The notes under the pieces are model-generated. The model was given only the letters and a program-made list of their open reading frames with translations. It made no database searches and was not told the origin of the DNA. Of a stretch of DNA of 56,550 nt, positions 17,633 through 26,103 are shown piece by piece; the stretch's first letter is position 1; every line of letters starts with the position of its first letter. A program made the translations under genes and the position numbers. Origin of the DNA: Prosthecobacter sp. (GTDB taxonomy: Bacteria; Verrucomicrobiota; Verrucomicrobiia; Verrucomicrobiales; Verrucomicrobiaceae). Location of the stretch: the NCBI RefSeq assembly GCF_014879935.1, contig NZ_JACSRD010000184.1, positions 1 through 56,550 on the forward strand, in the 5' to 3' direction.

Positions 17633-19771
17633 ATGCCACGCCGCCTCCACGCCAGCATCCTGCATGGCGTTTTCATCCTTTCCGGCATCTCGGCGCTGAT
17701 CTACCAGCTCGTGTGGCAGCGGGCGCTGCTCACGATCTACGGCAGCAACGTCGAATCCGTGGCGATGGTGGTGGCGGCGTTTCTCGCCGGACTCGGCATC
17801 GGCAGCCTCTTCGGCGGTTGGATTTCCAAATCCACACGAGCACCGCTCGTGCTACTCTTCGGTCTCGCCGAACTCGGTGTCGGTGCCTACGGCCTCGTGT
17901 CGCTGAAGCTGTTCGATACCGTCGGCGCGATCACCTCGGCACAGGCGCACGGCCTCACGACCGGCGTCCTCGTCTTCCTGCTCGTTTTTCTGCCCACGCT
18001 GCTCATGGGAGCCACGCTGCCCATGCTCGTGGCGCATCAGGTGCGCGACACCGCGCACGTGGGGCAGACGGTGAGCCGGCTCTACTTCGTGAACACGCTC
18101 GGCGCGGCCCTCGGTGCCTTCATCGCCGCGAAATGGCTTCTCGGTGGCTTCGGCATGCGCGGAACGGTTCACATCGCCGCCAGTTTGAATGCGCTCGCGG
18201 CTCTGATCGTGCTCATCGCGCTGCGCAAAGCACCGCAAGCCTCCGATCAGCCTGCCACATCACACATTCCTGATCCCTCATCCCAAATCCCCTTCCCCAC
18301 GGCGCTCTGGTGGTCCGCGCTCTCCGGCTTCCTCGCCCTTTCGTGGGAGATCATATGGTCCCGCGTCTTCAACTTCGCCAGCGCCTCGCGCGCGCCCGTT
18401 TTCGGCTACATGCTCGGCAGTTACCTGCTCGGGCTCGCGTTAGGATCGCTGTTCAGCCAGCGATTGCTGGCTAAAGCCGGCGGCCTCCGACTCAAATTCG
18501 GACGTTGGGTGCTGTTGTCGAGTGTGTGTGCTTTCATGATCGCGCCAATCACCGCCATCATGGCTGCACAGGTTCATTGGGAATATGGCTTCATCCTCGT
18601 CGTTGCCGCGGGGATGCTGCTCGGCATCACTTTTCCACTGCTCTGCCAAGCCGCTATTCCACCAAGTAAAGACACAGGCAGCCAGCTCTCGCGGCTCTAT
18701 CTCGCCAACATCATTGGTTCCGGTGCTGGAAGCCTGCTCACCGGTTTCCTTTTCATGGAATGGACAAACTTGCAGCTCCTAAGCGTACTGTTGCTGCTCG
18801 TTTCGTGGCTGTGGGCAGAGTCAATTGGCCGCTTCCAACTGCCTCACAAACAACGTTGGCAGCCGCTTTGCGTGATGGCCGTCAGCTTGGGCACCTTCCA
18901 AGGCTTCTATGAGCGCCTGCAATACAAGCACGACTTCAACTATGGCATGAGCTTCGCCCAGACCATCGAATCGCGCCACGGAGTCATCACGGTGGACACC
19001 AGCGGCGCGGTTTACGGCAACGGCGCTTACGACGGCATGATCGGCACGAAGCTGGAGCCGAAGTCCTGGCTCGTGCGGCCTTACTTCCTCTCCGCCGTGC
19101 ATGATCGCATCGAAAACGTGCTCGTCATTGGCGTCGCCAGTGGTTCGTGGACGCAGATCCTCGTCAATCATCCGCAGGTGAAAAAGGTCACTGCCATCGA
19201 GCTCAGCCACGGCTACCTCGATTTGATTCGCTCGCGCCCCGAAGTCGCCAGCCTGCTCACCAATCCGAAGCTCGAACTCGTCATCGACGACGGCCGCCGC
19301 TGGTTGCGGCAGCATCCGGAAGCGAAGTTTGACGCCATCGTGATGAACACCACGCACCACTGGCGCGAATTCGCCTCCGCACTGCTCTCCCGCGAGTTTT
19401 TGACCGAGGTCAAAGCCCACCTCACACCCGACGGCATCGCCTTCTGGAACTGCACCGAGTCACCACGTGCCGCCCGCACGGGCATGGACGTGTTCCCGCA
19501 CACGATGATGGTGATGAACCACTGCCTCGCCAGCAACGCCCCGCTGGAGCCAAACCGCGACCGCTGGCAGAAAATCCTCGCCGATTACCGCATCGACGGC
19601 CAGCCCGTCATCGCCGCCGATCAAATCGAAGGCGTCCTCACCTTCCTCGACGTCGAATCGCTCCCCGTGCCCGGTGACATGTGGCACTGGTGCCGCCGCG
19701 AGGCCATGCAGCAGGCCTGGGGCAAGGCCGAAGTGATCACCGATGACAATCTAGGCCACGAGTATCGCTGA
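17633..19771 (+). CDS. Membrane-embedded spermidine-synthase-like protein
   Basis: 712 residues. The first ~410 form about twelve transmembrane helices resembling a transporter (opening SGISALIYQLVWQRALL, the usual start of this family). The C-terminal ~270 residues form a Rossmann methyltransferase-like spermidine synthase domain: VLVIGVASGSWTQIL, VTAIELSHGYLDLI, LELVIDDGRRWLR, FDAIVMNTTHHWRE. Such fusions are widespread, and polyamine synthesis has rarely been shown for them. In the Rossmann region the canonical aminopropyltransferase DxxD reads MNTTHHW, so polyamine synthase activity is doubtful. It lies 43 bases upstream of the carrier-protein operon. Confidence 0.88.
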   Translation: MPRRLHASILHGVFILSGISALIYQLVWQRALLTIYGSNVESVAMVVAAFLAGLGIGSLFGGWISKSTRAPLVLLFGLAELGVGAYGLVSLKLFDTVGAITSAQAHGLTTGVLVFLLVFLPTLLMGATLPMLVAHQVRDTAHVGQTVSRLYFVNTLGAALGAFIAAKWLLGGFGMRGTVHIAASLNALAALIVLIALRKAPQASDQPATSHIPDPSSQIPFPTALWWSALSGFLALSWEIIWSRVFNFASASRAPVFGYMLGSYLLGLALGSLFSQRLLAKAGGLRLKFGRWVLLSSVCAFMIAPITAIMAAQVHWEYGFILVVAAGMLLGITFPLLCQAAIPPSKDTGSQLSRLYLANIIGSGAGSLLTGFLFMEWTNLQLLSVLLLLVSWLWAESIGRFQLPHKQRWQPLCVMAVSLGTFQGFYERLQYKHDFNYGMSFAQTIESRHGVITVDTSGAVYGNGAYDGMIGTKLEPKSWLVRPYFLSAVHDRIENVLVIGVASGSWTQILVNHPQVKKVTAIELSHGYLDLIRSRPEVASLLTNPKLELVIDDGRRWLRQHPEAKFDAIVMNTTHHWREFASALLSREFLTEVKAHLTPDGIAFWNCTESPRAARTGMDVFPHTMMVMNHCLASNAPLEPNRDRWQKILADYRIDGQPVIAADQIEGVLTFLDVESLPVPGDMWHWCRREAMQQAWGKAEVITDDNLGHEYR

Positions 19772-19814
19772 GCGTTGCATTTGCATCCGCCGCCGTCCCT
19801 GCCTAAACAGACGC

Positions 19815-20060
19815 ATGCCTGCGACCACTCCCACCGCGATGATCGATCTCGTGCGCGAGACTGTTTTGCCCGATCTGCCTGCTGATTTCAGCGCCGAGGC
19901 CGATTTTTTCGAGTCGGGGCTTGATTCGATGGGCGTGATGCAGCTCGTGATGTTTCTGGAGGAGCGCTTCGCCAAGAAGGTGGAGCCTGATGAGCTCAGC
20001 CGGGCGAATTTCCGCAGCGGAAACGCCCTGGCCGCGCTGGTGAACGGACAAGCCGCATGA
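19815..20060 (+). CDS. Acyl/peptidyl carrier protein
   Basis: 81 residues in four helices. The phosphopantetheine site is GLDSMGVM, with Ser38 the attachment serine. The sequence DFFESGLDSMGVMQLVMFLEERF matches stand-alone carrier proteins of secondary metabolism rather than the housekeeping AcpP. The stop overlaps the next start as ATGA. As first gene of the cluster it is the likely tether for the acid activated by the ligase at 22,676. Confidence 0.92.
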   Translation: MPATTPTAMIDLVRETVLPDLPADFSAEADFFESGLDSMGVMQLVMFLEERFAKKVEPDELSRANFRSGNALAALVNGQAA

Positions 20061-21400
20061 GCACCGCGACGCCCGCCATTCCGCAGTTTCCGATCACCGG
20101 CACGGATGGATTCGTCACCGCGCTGGATCATCTCTCGCGTGCCGCGGATGGACGTGGACTCGATGCGCTGAGCCAGATCGATGTCGCCGGCCAGCCGGAT
20201 GTGGAACGGCTGCGATGGCTCGCAGCCGAGTTACCGAAGCGTCTGCCGCTGCTGCACGCCACGCTGCGCAAAGATGGCGTCTGGGCGGTTCCGTATTGGG
20301 AGTGTTCCGGCGAACCGACGCCGGTGCCGATGCAGTTTCATCGCCTCCGTGGCGTGAGCGGGCCGGAAAACTCGGAAGTCGAGTCCATCTCCGAATTGCG
20401 AGCATTGCGCATGCATGGGCAGCCACGTGCCTCGCTCGGCCCGCCGCACATCCGCTTCGATGTCGTGCGCACGGGCGATCAAACATGGTCCATCGTGATG
20501 AACTGGTCCCACCTGCTGCTCGATGGCACCGGCGTGGAGCTGTTGTTCAAACACATGAACGAGCTGTGGCTCGATCCGCAGGCCGTTTCGCCGCAGCAGC
20601 CGGTCATCACGGACAACCGGCCATGGTGGAAGCTGTTTCAGGAGAGCGAGGCATGCGGCCGGCACCTCATGAAACTCGGCGCCGAGCCGTTTGTGTCCGC
20701 CAGCCGCGGCAGACTCGTCACCGGCCGCCGTGGCTGCTTCTGGGAGACGTTTTCGCCCGAGGAAACGGCGAAGATCCGGCTCACGCTCGGCAAGATCGGC
20801 GGCGACATGATGCGCACTTTCTTCTACGCCGGACTCGCCGCACGCTGCCATCAGGCCGTGTTTCAATCCCGCGGCCAGCATGATCTCTCGTATGCCGTGC
20901 CCATGCCGGTGCAGCAGCGGCCGAAGGATGCGAATGGCAAAACAGCCGTGTTTCAGAACCACATGGCGATGTTCTTCTTCATCCTAAAAGAAAACGATCT
21001 CACCGACCTCGGCACGGCCAGCAAGGCGCTGATGCGGCAGCACATGGAGCATCTGAAGCTCAAGCGGCACCTGTCCTTCAACGCCATGCAGCTCCTCATG
21101 CGCCGCATGCCGGGCAAGCTGATGCTCGACATGGTGCGCCTGGGCCAGCGAGGCGAGATCGCCTCATTCTACCACGCCTACACCGGCAGCTTTGGCGAAG
21201 GCATGACGACCTTCTGCGGCGGTGACATCCTCAACGCCATCCACATGCCCACGCTGTGCGCGCCTCCCGGCAGCGGCCTGTTTGTCTCCGAATGCCGCGA
21301 CCAGCTCACCGTCACCGTGAGTTACCTCGACTCGTGCCTGAGCGAGTCCGAGACCGATCTCATGCGCGAGCGCTGGCGTTCTGACCTTCTCGGTGAATGA
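20057..21400 (+). CDS. Condensation/acyltransferase-superfamily protein
   Basis: 447 residues. NWSHLLLDGTGVELL carries the HxxxDG active-site motif (His152, Asp156, Gly157) of the CAT/condensation/wax-ester-synthase superfamily. A later SYLDSCLSESETDLM segment also fits the fold. These enzymes move an acyl group from a carrier protein or CoA to an amine or alcohol. Overlap with the carrier-protein gene makes a carrier-bound donor likely. Overall resemblance to any named subfamily is weak, so the substrate is open. Confidence 0.72.
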   Translation: MSTATPAIPQFPITGTDGFVTALDHLSRAADGRGLDALSQIDVAGQPDVERLRWLAAELPKRLPLLHATLRKDGVWAVPYWECSGEPTPVPMQFHRLRGVSGPENSEVESISELRALRMHGQPRASLGPPHIRFDVVRTGDQTWSIVMNWSHLLLDGTGVELLFKHMNELWLDPQAVSPQQPVITDNRPWWKLFQESEACGRHLMKLGAEPFVSASRGRLVTGRRGCFWETFSPEETAKIRLTLGKIGGDMMRTFFYAGLAARCHQAVFQSRGQHDLSYAVPMPVQQRPKDANGKTAVFQNHMAMFFFILKENDLTDLGTASKALMRQHMEHLKLKRHLSFNAMQLLMRRMPGKLMLDMVRLGQRGEIASFYHAYTGSFGEGMTTFCGGDILNAIHMPTLCAPPGSGLFVSECRDQLTVTVSYLDSCLSESETDLMRERWRSDLLGE

Positions 21401-21407
21401 TGCGGCC

Positions 21408-22679
21408 ATGAACCCGGATGTTCTTGTCATCGGCGGAGGCAGCGCAGGCGTGGCGGCAGCGATTGCCGCCGCACGTCGGGGCGCGGACACGCTGCTGGTG
21501 GAACGCCACGCCTTTTTCGGCGGCGCCGGCACCGCCTCGCTCGTGCATTCGTTCTGCGGTTTGTATGATCTGCCTCAAACTCCTGAGGCGGCACCCCAAG
21601 TGGCCAATCCAGGGCTGCCGGCCGAGTTGGAGCGCGAACTGCGTGCTCAAGGCATCGCGCATGGCCCGCTGCGCATGGGCAAGGTGGATGTGCTCATGCA
21701 TCAGCCGCAGCGTCTGGCGTTGTTTTTTGATCAATGGTGCTCCCGACAAGCGAATCTCAAGGTGCTGCTCCACACGAAGGTCATCGATGCCCGGGTGGAG
21801 TCTCGACACGTCGCCGAAGTCACACTGCACTGCCGTGGCAGCACCTGGAAAGTGCGTCCACGCACGATCGTCGATGCCAGCGGTGACGCGGTGCTCGCAG
21901 CGATCACGAATCATGCCTGGGACCAGACTCCCGCGAAGGAACTGCAGCGCCCGGCCTACATCGTCGGGCTCGCCGAGGTCGATGCCGCTGCTTTGAGCGG
22001 CGACGGACCGCTGAAGATCGCCGGATGCCTCGCCCGGGCCATTCAGGATCAAAAATTGCCCGCCGCCGCAGCCGGAGCGCATTTCCGTGCGGGAACGACC
22101 GCAAACGAAGCCTTCCTCACGCTCGATCTCACCGGCGACTCGCCCGAATGCCCGTTCGATGCGACCGACGCCCGCAGCCTGACCTGGATCGAGATGCAGG
22201 GCCGAGAGGTGACCTTCGCCATCGTCGAGCATCTGCGCACGGCATTCGAAGGCTTCTCGAAGGCACGCATCACCACACTGCCGCTGCGTGCTGGCATTCG
22301 CGAAAGCCGCCGCTGGATCGGTGAGACCGTTTTGACCGAAGAGGACCTGCTGGAAAGCCGTGACAGCGATGACTCAGTCGCCTACGCCACCTGGCCAATG
22401 GAGCTGCGCGAAACGGCCCGTGGCCCGCGTCTGCTCTATCCGCGTGAGCCGAAGGCCTGCGGCATCCCGCTCGGTTGCCTGCGTGCGCGTGATCTGGGCA
22501 ATGTGTTCGTCGCCGGACGCTGCCTTTCGGCCACGCATCGTGCCCAGGCGAGCATTCGCGTCATGGGCACGGCGGTGGCGACCGGACAAGCAGCGGGCAT
22601 CGCTGCCGCAAATGAAGAACAGAACACCGCAGCTCTTGCGCAGCACGTCAGGGCGGCTTTAAGCGATTTAAAAGCGTGA
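21408..22679 (+). CDS. FAD-dependent oxidoreductase
   Basis: 423 residues. The N-terminal dinucleotide fold reads LVIGGGSAGVAAAIAAARRGADTLLVE, followed by FFGGAGTASLVHSFCGLYD. The C-terminal LGNVFVAGRCLSATHRAQASIRVMGTAVATGQAAG is the hallmark of the FAD-dependent oxidoreductase group annotated PF12831. The reaction is unknown; desaturation or oxidation of a carrier- or CoA-bound intermediate would fit the context. ATG 21,408 is preferred; an in-frame GTG at 21,393 overlaps the previous gene. The stop overlaps the next GTG start. Confidence 0.87.
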   Translation: MNPDVLVIGGGSAGVAAAIAAARRGADTLLVERHAFFGGAGTASLVHSFCGLYDLPQTPEAAPQVANPGLPAELERELRAQGIAHGPLRMGKVDVLMHQPQRLALFFDQWCSRQANLKVLLHTKVIDARVESRHVAEVTLHCRGSTWKVRPRTIVDASGDAVLAAITNHAWDQTPAKELQRPAYIVGLAEVDAAALSGDGPLKIAGCLARAIQDQKLPAAAAGAHFRAGTTANEAFLTLDLTGDSPECPFDATDARSLTWIEMQGREVTFAIVEHLRTAFEGFSKARITTLPLRAGIRESRRWIGETVLTEEDLLESRDSDDSVAYATWPMELRETARGPRLLYPREPKACGIPLGCLRARDLGNVFVAGRCLSATHRAQASIRVMGTAVATGQAAGIAAANEEQNTAALAQHVRAALSDLKA

Positions 22680-24046
22680 ACATCGTCGATCTCATCTTCC
22701 AACGAGCCACCGCGGCGGACAACGCGGTCATCAGCCCGGAGCTGAGGCTCACGTTTGGCGAGCTGGAGGCACGCATGAACGACTGCGCGAACCGCATGAG
22801 CGCCGACGCGGCATGGCCGAAGAAAAGCCGGCCGCGCATCGGGCTCGATGCTCCCAGCGGTACGGACTACATCGTGGTGGCGCTGGCGATCTTGAAGCAG
22901 AACGCCTGCTTTGTGCCGATCCCGGCCGAACTGACCGCCAGCGAGCGTGCGCAGCTCGCGAAATCGACCGCGCTCGATGCGATCGTGTTTGCCAAAAACG
23001 CCGAGGATTGGCGCATCGAACCTGTGACGCACGATTCGACGCCTGCCTTCGATGAAGCAGCCCTTGCGGCACTGAACCCGGCTTTCATCCGCTTCAGCAG
23101 CGGCACGACAGGCACCTCGAAAGGCATCGTGATCTCGCACGAGACGCTGCTGGGCCGCATCACCGCGGCGAACGAGGGTTTGCGCATCGGTCCGCAGGAT
23201 CGTGTGCTGTGGGTGCTGCCGATGGCGCATCACTTTGCCGTTTCGATCATTCTTTACCTCTACCACGGCGCCACCACGATCCTCGCCCCTGCGAGCGACC
23301 CGAAAGTGATGCTGGCGATGATGCGCGAGCATGGCGCGACGGTGATGTATGGCTCGCCTTACCACTACACGATGCTTTCGGGCCAGCCGGATGCGGCTGC
23401 TCTTGGATCCTTGCGTCTCGCCGTTTCGACGGCTTTCGCCTTGAGCACCGAGGTCGCGGCACTTTTCGCGAACAAGACCGGCCTGCACCTCACGCAGGGC
23501 ATGGGCATCATCGAAGCCGGACTGCCGATCCTGAATTTGGAGCATGCGAAGGACAAACCGACCTCCATAGGCCAGCCGCTGCCTGCGTTTGAGGTGAAAC
23601 TCGATGACGGCGAGCTGATGCTGCGCGGACCGGGCTTGTTCGACGCGTATCTGACCCCCTGGCAGCCACGAGATACCGTCTTGCGCGATGGATGGTTCGC
23701 CACGGGCGACATCGCGGCACAGGATGAGGACGGCTGCCTTTACCTGCGCGGCCGTGTGCGCAGCGTGATCAATGTCGGCGGCTTGAAATGCTTTCCTGAG
23801 GAGGTGGAGGCGGTTTTGTGCAGCCATCCAGGCGTCAAAGCGGCGCGTGTGTCCGCACGCGCCCATCCCGCACTGGGAGCGATGCCTTCGGCTGAAATCA
23901 TCCCGCAGGATGCGGCAGCACCACCGCCGGTGGGCGAGCTGAGAAAACTTTGCCAGGAGCGTCTCTCCGCCTACAAAGTGCCGCTGTTCTACACGTTTGT
24001 CTCCGAGCTGCCATTGACCGCCAGCGGCAAGCTGCGCCGCTACTGA
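22676..24046 (+). CDS. AMP-dependent acyl/aryl synthetase (adenylation enzyme)
   Basis: 456 residues. The core A3 motif is FSSGTTGTSKGIVISHE (about 136-152). MYGSPYHYTMLSG, LTQGMGIIEAG and WFATGDIAAQDEDGCLYLRGR follow, and the hinge VINVGGLKCFPEEVE precedes the small C-terminal domain with PLTASGKLRRY (catalytic Lys near the end). This is a complete ANL-superfamily adenylating enzyme that activates a carboxylate for transfer to CoA or, given the neighbour at 19,815, to a carrier protein. It starts at GTG 22,676 in a GTGA overlap. The substrate pocket cannot be read by eye. Confidence 0.9.
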   Translation: MNIVDLIFQRATAADNAVISPELRLTFGELEARMNDCANRMSADAAWPKKSRPRIGLDAPSGTDYIVVALAILKQNACFVPIPAELTASERAQLAKSTALDAIVFAKNAEDWRIEPVTHDSTPAFDEAALAALNPAFIRFSSGTTGTSKGIVISHETLLGRITAANEGLRIGPQDRVLWVLPMAHHFAVSIILYLYHGATTILAPASDPKVMLAMMREHGATVMYGSPYHYTMLSGQPDAAALGSLRLAVSTAFALSTEVAALFANKTGLHLTQGMGIIEAGLPILNLEHAKDKPTSIGQPLPAFEVKLDDGELMLRGPGLFDAYLTPWQPRDTVLRDGWFATGDIAAQDEDGCLYLRGRVRSVINVGGLKCFPEEVEAVLCSHPGVKAARVSARAHPALGAMPSAEIIPQDAAAPPPVGELRKLCQERLSAYKVPLFYTFVSELPLTASGKLRRY

Positions 24047-24054
24047 AGTCCCCC

Positions 24055-25344
24055 ATGAAACGCTCCCCACGAATCGCCATTCTCGGTGCCGGACCGGCCG
24101 GCAGCGCCCTGGCCGCCCTGCTGGCACGTCAGGGCATCCAGTCCGTCGTTTTTGATGACGAAAAACGCCCCGCGCTGCTGGTTGGTGAATCACTCATTCC
24201 CGCCATCGTCGCGATTCTCCAGCGCATGGGCATCGAGGACCGCGTGGCCGCCATCGCGCAGCACAAGCCGGGCGCGAGCTTCATCCACCACTGCGGCACG
24301 CGGATGGATTTCAACTTCATGTCCGTCAAAGGACGGCTGCCAACCTACGCCTACAATGTGCCGCGGCCCGCATTCGACGATTTGATCAAAGACTTCGCGA
24401 AGGAACAAGGCGTGACCTTTGTGAAGCATCGCGCTCACCTCGTGGCGCATCCGGGTGGCAAGCCAGAACTCGAACTGGACGCTGCCGCGCTGGCCGCGGG
24501 CGGTTGGAGCGATGGCGACAAGCCCGCGCTCGTCGTCGATGCAAGCGGACGCTCGCGCACTTCGGCCAAACTGCTCGGCATCCAGGCCGAAACGGGTCCG
24601 CGCAAGGACACGGCGCACTTCGCGCACTTCACCGGCATCGAGCATCCGTATCCGCAGGGCCAGATCGCCATCATGTTTCACGAATGGGGCTGGAGCTGGC
24701 GCATTCCGCTGCCGGACCGCCTTTCGTTCGGCGTGGTGATGAATCCGAAGTCGCTGGCCGACTTCGGCGCGAATGGCGAGGAGAGGCTCGACAAGATCCT
24801 GGCGACCGACAGCGTGCTCGCACCGCTCGGGAAGGGCCGTCAGCGCGTGAGCGACGTGTACACTTACACGAACTACCAGCTTCTCTCGGACCGTGCGCAT
24901 GGTCCCGGCTGGGTGTCGATTGGCGACGCGTTCGGCTTTGTCGATCCCATGCTCTCGCCGGGTGTCTTCCTCGCCCTCGATGCTGCAGAGTCGCTGAGCG
25001 CGATCTTTGCGAAGCACGGCGCCGCATTGCTCGATTCCCCTGACAAACTGACGAAGGAACTGGCCGGCTACGAGAAGCGCCAGCGCGCCTGGCACGAGGC
25101 ATGGCACGAACTCATCTCCTACTTCTACGACGGCCGCATCGTGGCCTTCTACGAACGCGGCATGCAGCTCAAAGCGGACTATCCTGGCTGGTTCAGCAAC
25201 ATGATGGAGTCGGTTTCATCGCGAACGCTGGCGATGATGGCCACGGGAGCCTCCACGATGTCCGCCTGGAACCGTGGTTACCTGCGCAGTTGCTCGAAGT
25301 GGCTGCTGAATCGCGACCGGGCCAAGGAACTCGCCCTGCCATAA
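24055..25344 (+). CDS. Flavin-dependent halogenase/monooxygenase-family protein
   Basis: 429 residues. FAD-binding ILGAGPAGSALAALLAR lies at 9-25, GESLIP at 44-49 and HKPGASFIHHCG with Lys71. The sequence GWSWRIPLPDRLSFGVVM contains WSWRIP at 213-218, an exact match to the WxWxIP signature of flavin-dependent halogenases. GDAFGFVDPMLSPGVFLALDAAESL is the second FAD/product segment. A carrier-bound aromatic or pyrrolic substrate would be typical of the phenol/pyrrole halogenase branch. Related hydroxylases and reductases can keep parts of this signature, so halogenation is an inference. The ATG at 24,055 places the GxGxxG fold at the N terminus. Confidence 0.78.
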   Translation: MKRSPRIAILGAGPAGSALAALLARQGIQSVVFDDEKRPALLVGESLIPAIVAILQRMGIEDRVAAIAQHKPGASFIHHCGTRMDFNFMSVKGRLPTYAYNVPRPAFDDLIKDFAKEQGVTFVKHRAHLVAHPGGKPELELDAAALAAGGWSDGDKPALVVDASGRSRTSAKLLGIQAETGPRKDTAHFAHFTGIEHPYPQGQIAIMFHEWGWSWRIPLPDRLSFGVVMNPKSLADFGANGEERLDKILATDSVLAPLGKGRQRVSDVYTYTNYQLLSDRAHGPGWVSIGDAFGFVDPMLSPGVFLALDAAESLSAIFAKHGAALLDSPDKLTKELAGYEKRQRAWHEAWHELISYFYDGRIVAFYERGMQLKADYPGWFSNMMESVSSRTLAMMATGASTMSAWNRGYLRSCSKWLLNRDRAKELALP

Positions 25345-25353
25345 CCTCCGCGA

Positions 25354-26103
25354 ATGATGTTTGCGCGATTGCAGTCCTCCCCCACAGCCGCGCACGTGCT
25401 GCCGCTGGTGCTGTTCACGCTATTGAACGCCCTCCCCGGCCTGTTTCGCGTGGAGAACTCGGAGCTGCCATGGCATGTCCGTGCCCCGGAGCACTGGGCC
25501 TATCCCTTGCAGACGGTGATCTGTGCGGCCGCGCTGCTGTTCTTCCGAAAACACTACACCCTCAAGCCCTGGCGGGGTCTGGGGCTGGCGTTTGTGCTGG
25601 GCATTTTGGGCATTGCCGTGTGGATCGCCCCCTCGCTGCTGCGGGAGCACTGGGTGCAGCAGGGGCACGAACCTGCGTCCTGGTGGAAATGGCTGGGGTT
25701 GGCCGAGCGAACGGACGGGTTTGATCCGATGATCGCGAAGGATTCCGCCCTCTGGCTCGGCACGGTGGTCGGCTTTCGCTTTGCGAGAATGGTGCTGGTC
25801 GTGCCTTTTATCGAGGAGCTGTTTTGGCGCGGGTTTTTGATGCGATTCTTGCTCGTGGAAGATGGGCGGTTCGAGAAAGTCCCGTTCGGCATGCATTCGT
25901 GGCGGGTTTTCTGGATCGTCACCGTGGCGGTGATGCTGATTCACAACACGGAGGACTACCTGGGCGCTCTGGTGTGGGGTTCGCTGATGTATTTCGTGGC
26001 CGTGCGGACGAAGAGTCTCGGTGCCTGCGTGTTCATGCACGCGATCGGGAACCTGGCACTCGGGCTCTACGTCATGAAGACGCAGCAGTGGGGCTTCTGG
26101 TGA
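25354..26103 (+). CDS. CPBP-family intramembrane metalloprotease
   Basis: 249 residues with about six membrane helices. FIEELFWRGFLMRF carries the EExxxR motif, and the later LIHNTEDYLGALVWGSLMYF and CVFMHAIGNLALG carry the metal-binding histidines of CAAX-protease/bacteriocin-processing (CPBP/Abi) proteins. It is the last gene of the carrier-protein operon, nine bases after the FAD enzyme, and might mature or give immunity to the product. Equally it may be a housekeeping gene joined by chance. The stop abuts the homoserine dehydrogenase stop on the other strand. Confidence 0.85.
   Translation: MMFARLQSSPTAAHVLPLVLFTLLNALPGLFRVENSELPWHVRAPEHWAYPLQTVICAAALLFFRKHYTLKPWRGLGLAFVLGILGIAVWIAPSLLREHWVQQGHEPASWWKWLGLAERTDGFDPMIAKDSALWLGTVVGFRFARMVLVVPFIEELFWRGFLMRFLLVEDGRFEKVPFGMHSWRVFWIVTVAVMLIHNTEDYLGALVWGSLMYFVAVRTKSLGACVFMHAIGNLALGLYVMKTQQWGFW

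Noticed and set aside
22436..24193. 585-codon minus-strand frame across the ligase gene
   Set aside because: Shadow of the real AMP-dependent synthetase, with His/Arg-rich composition and no motifs.
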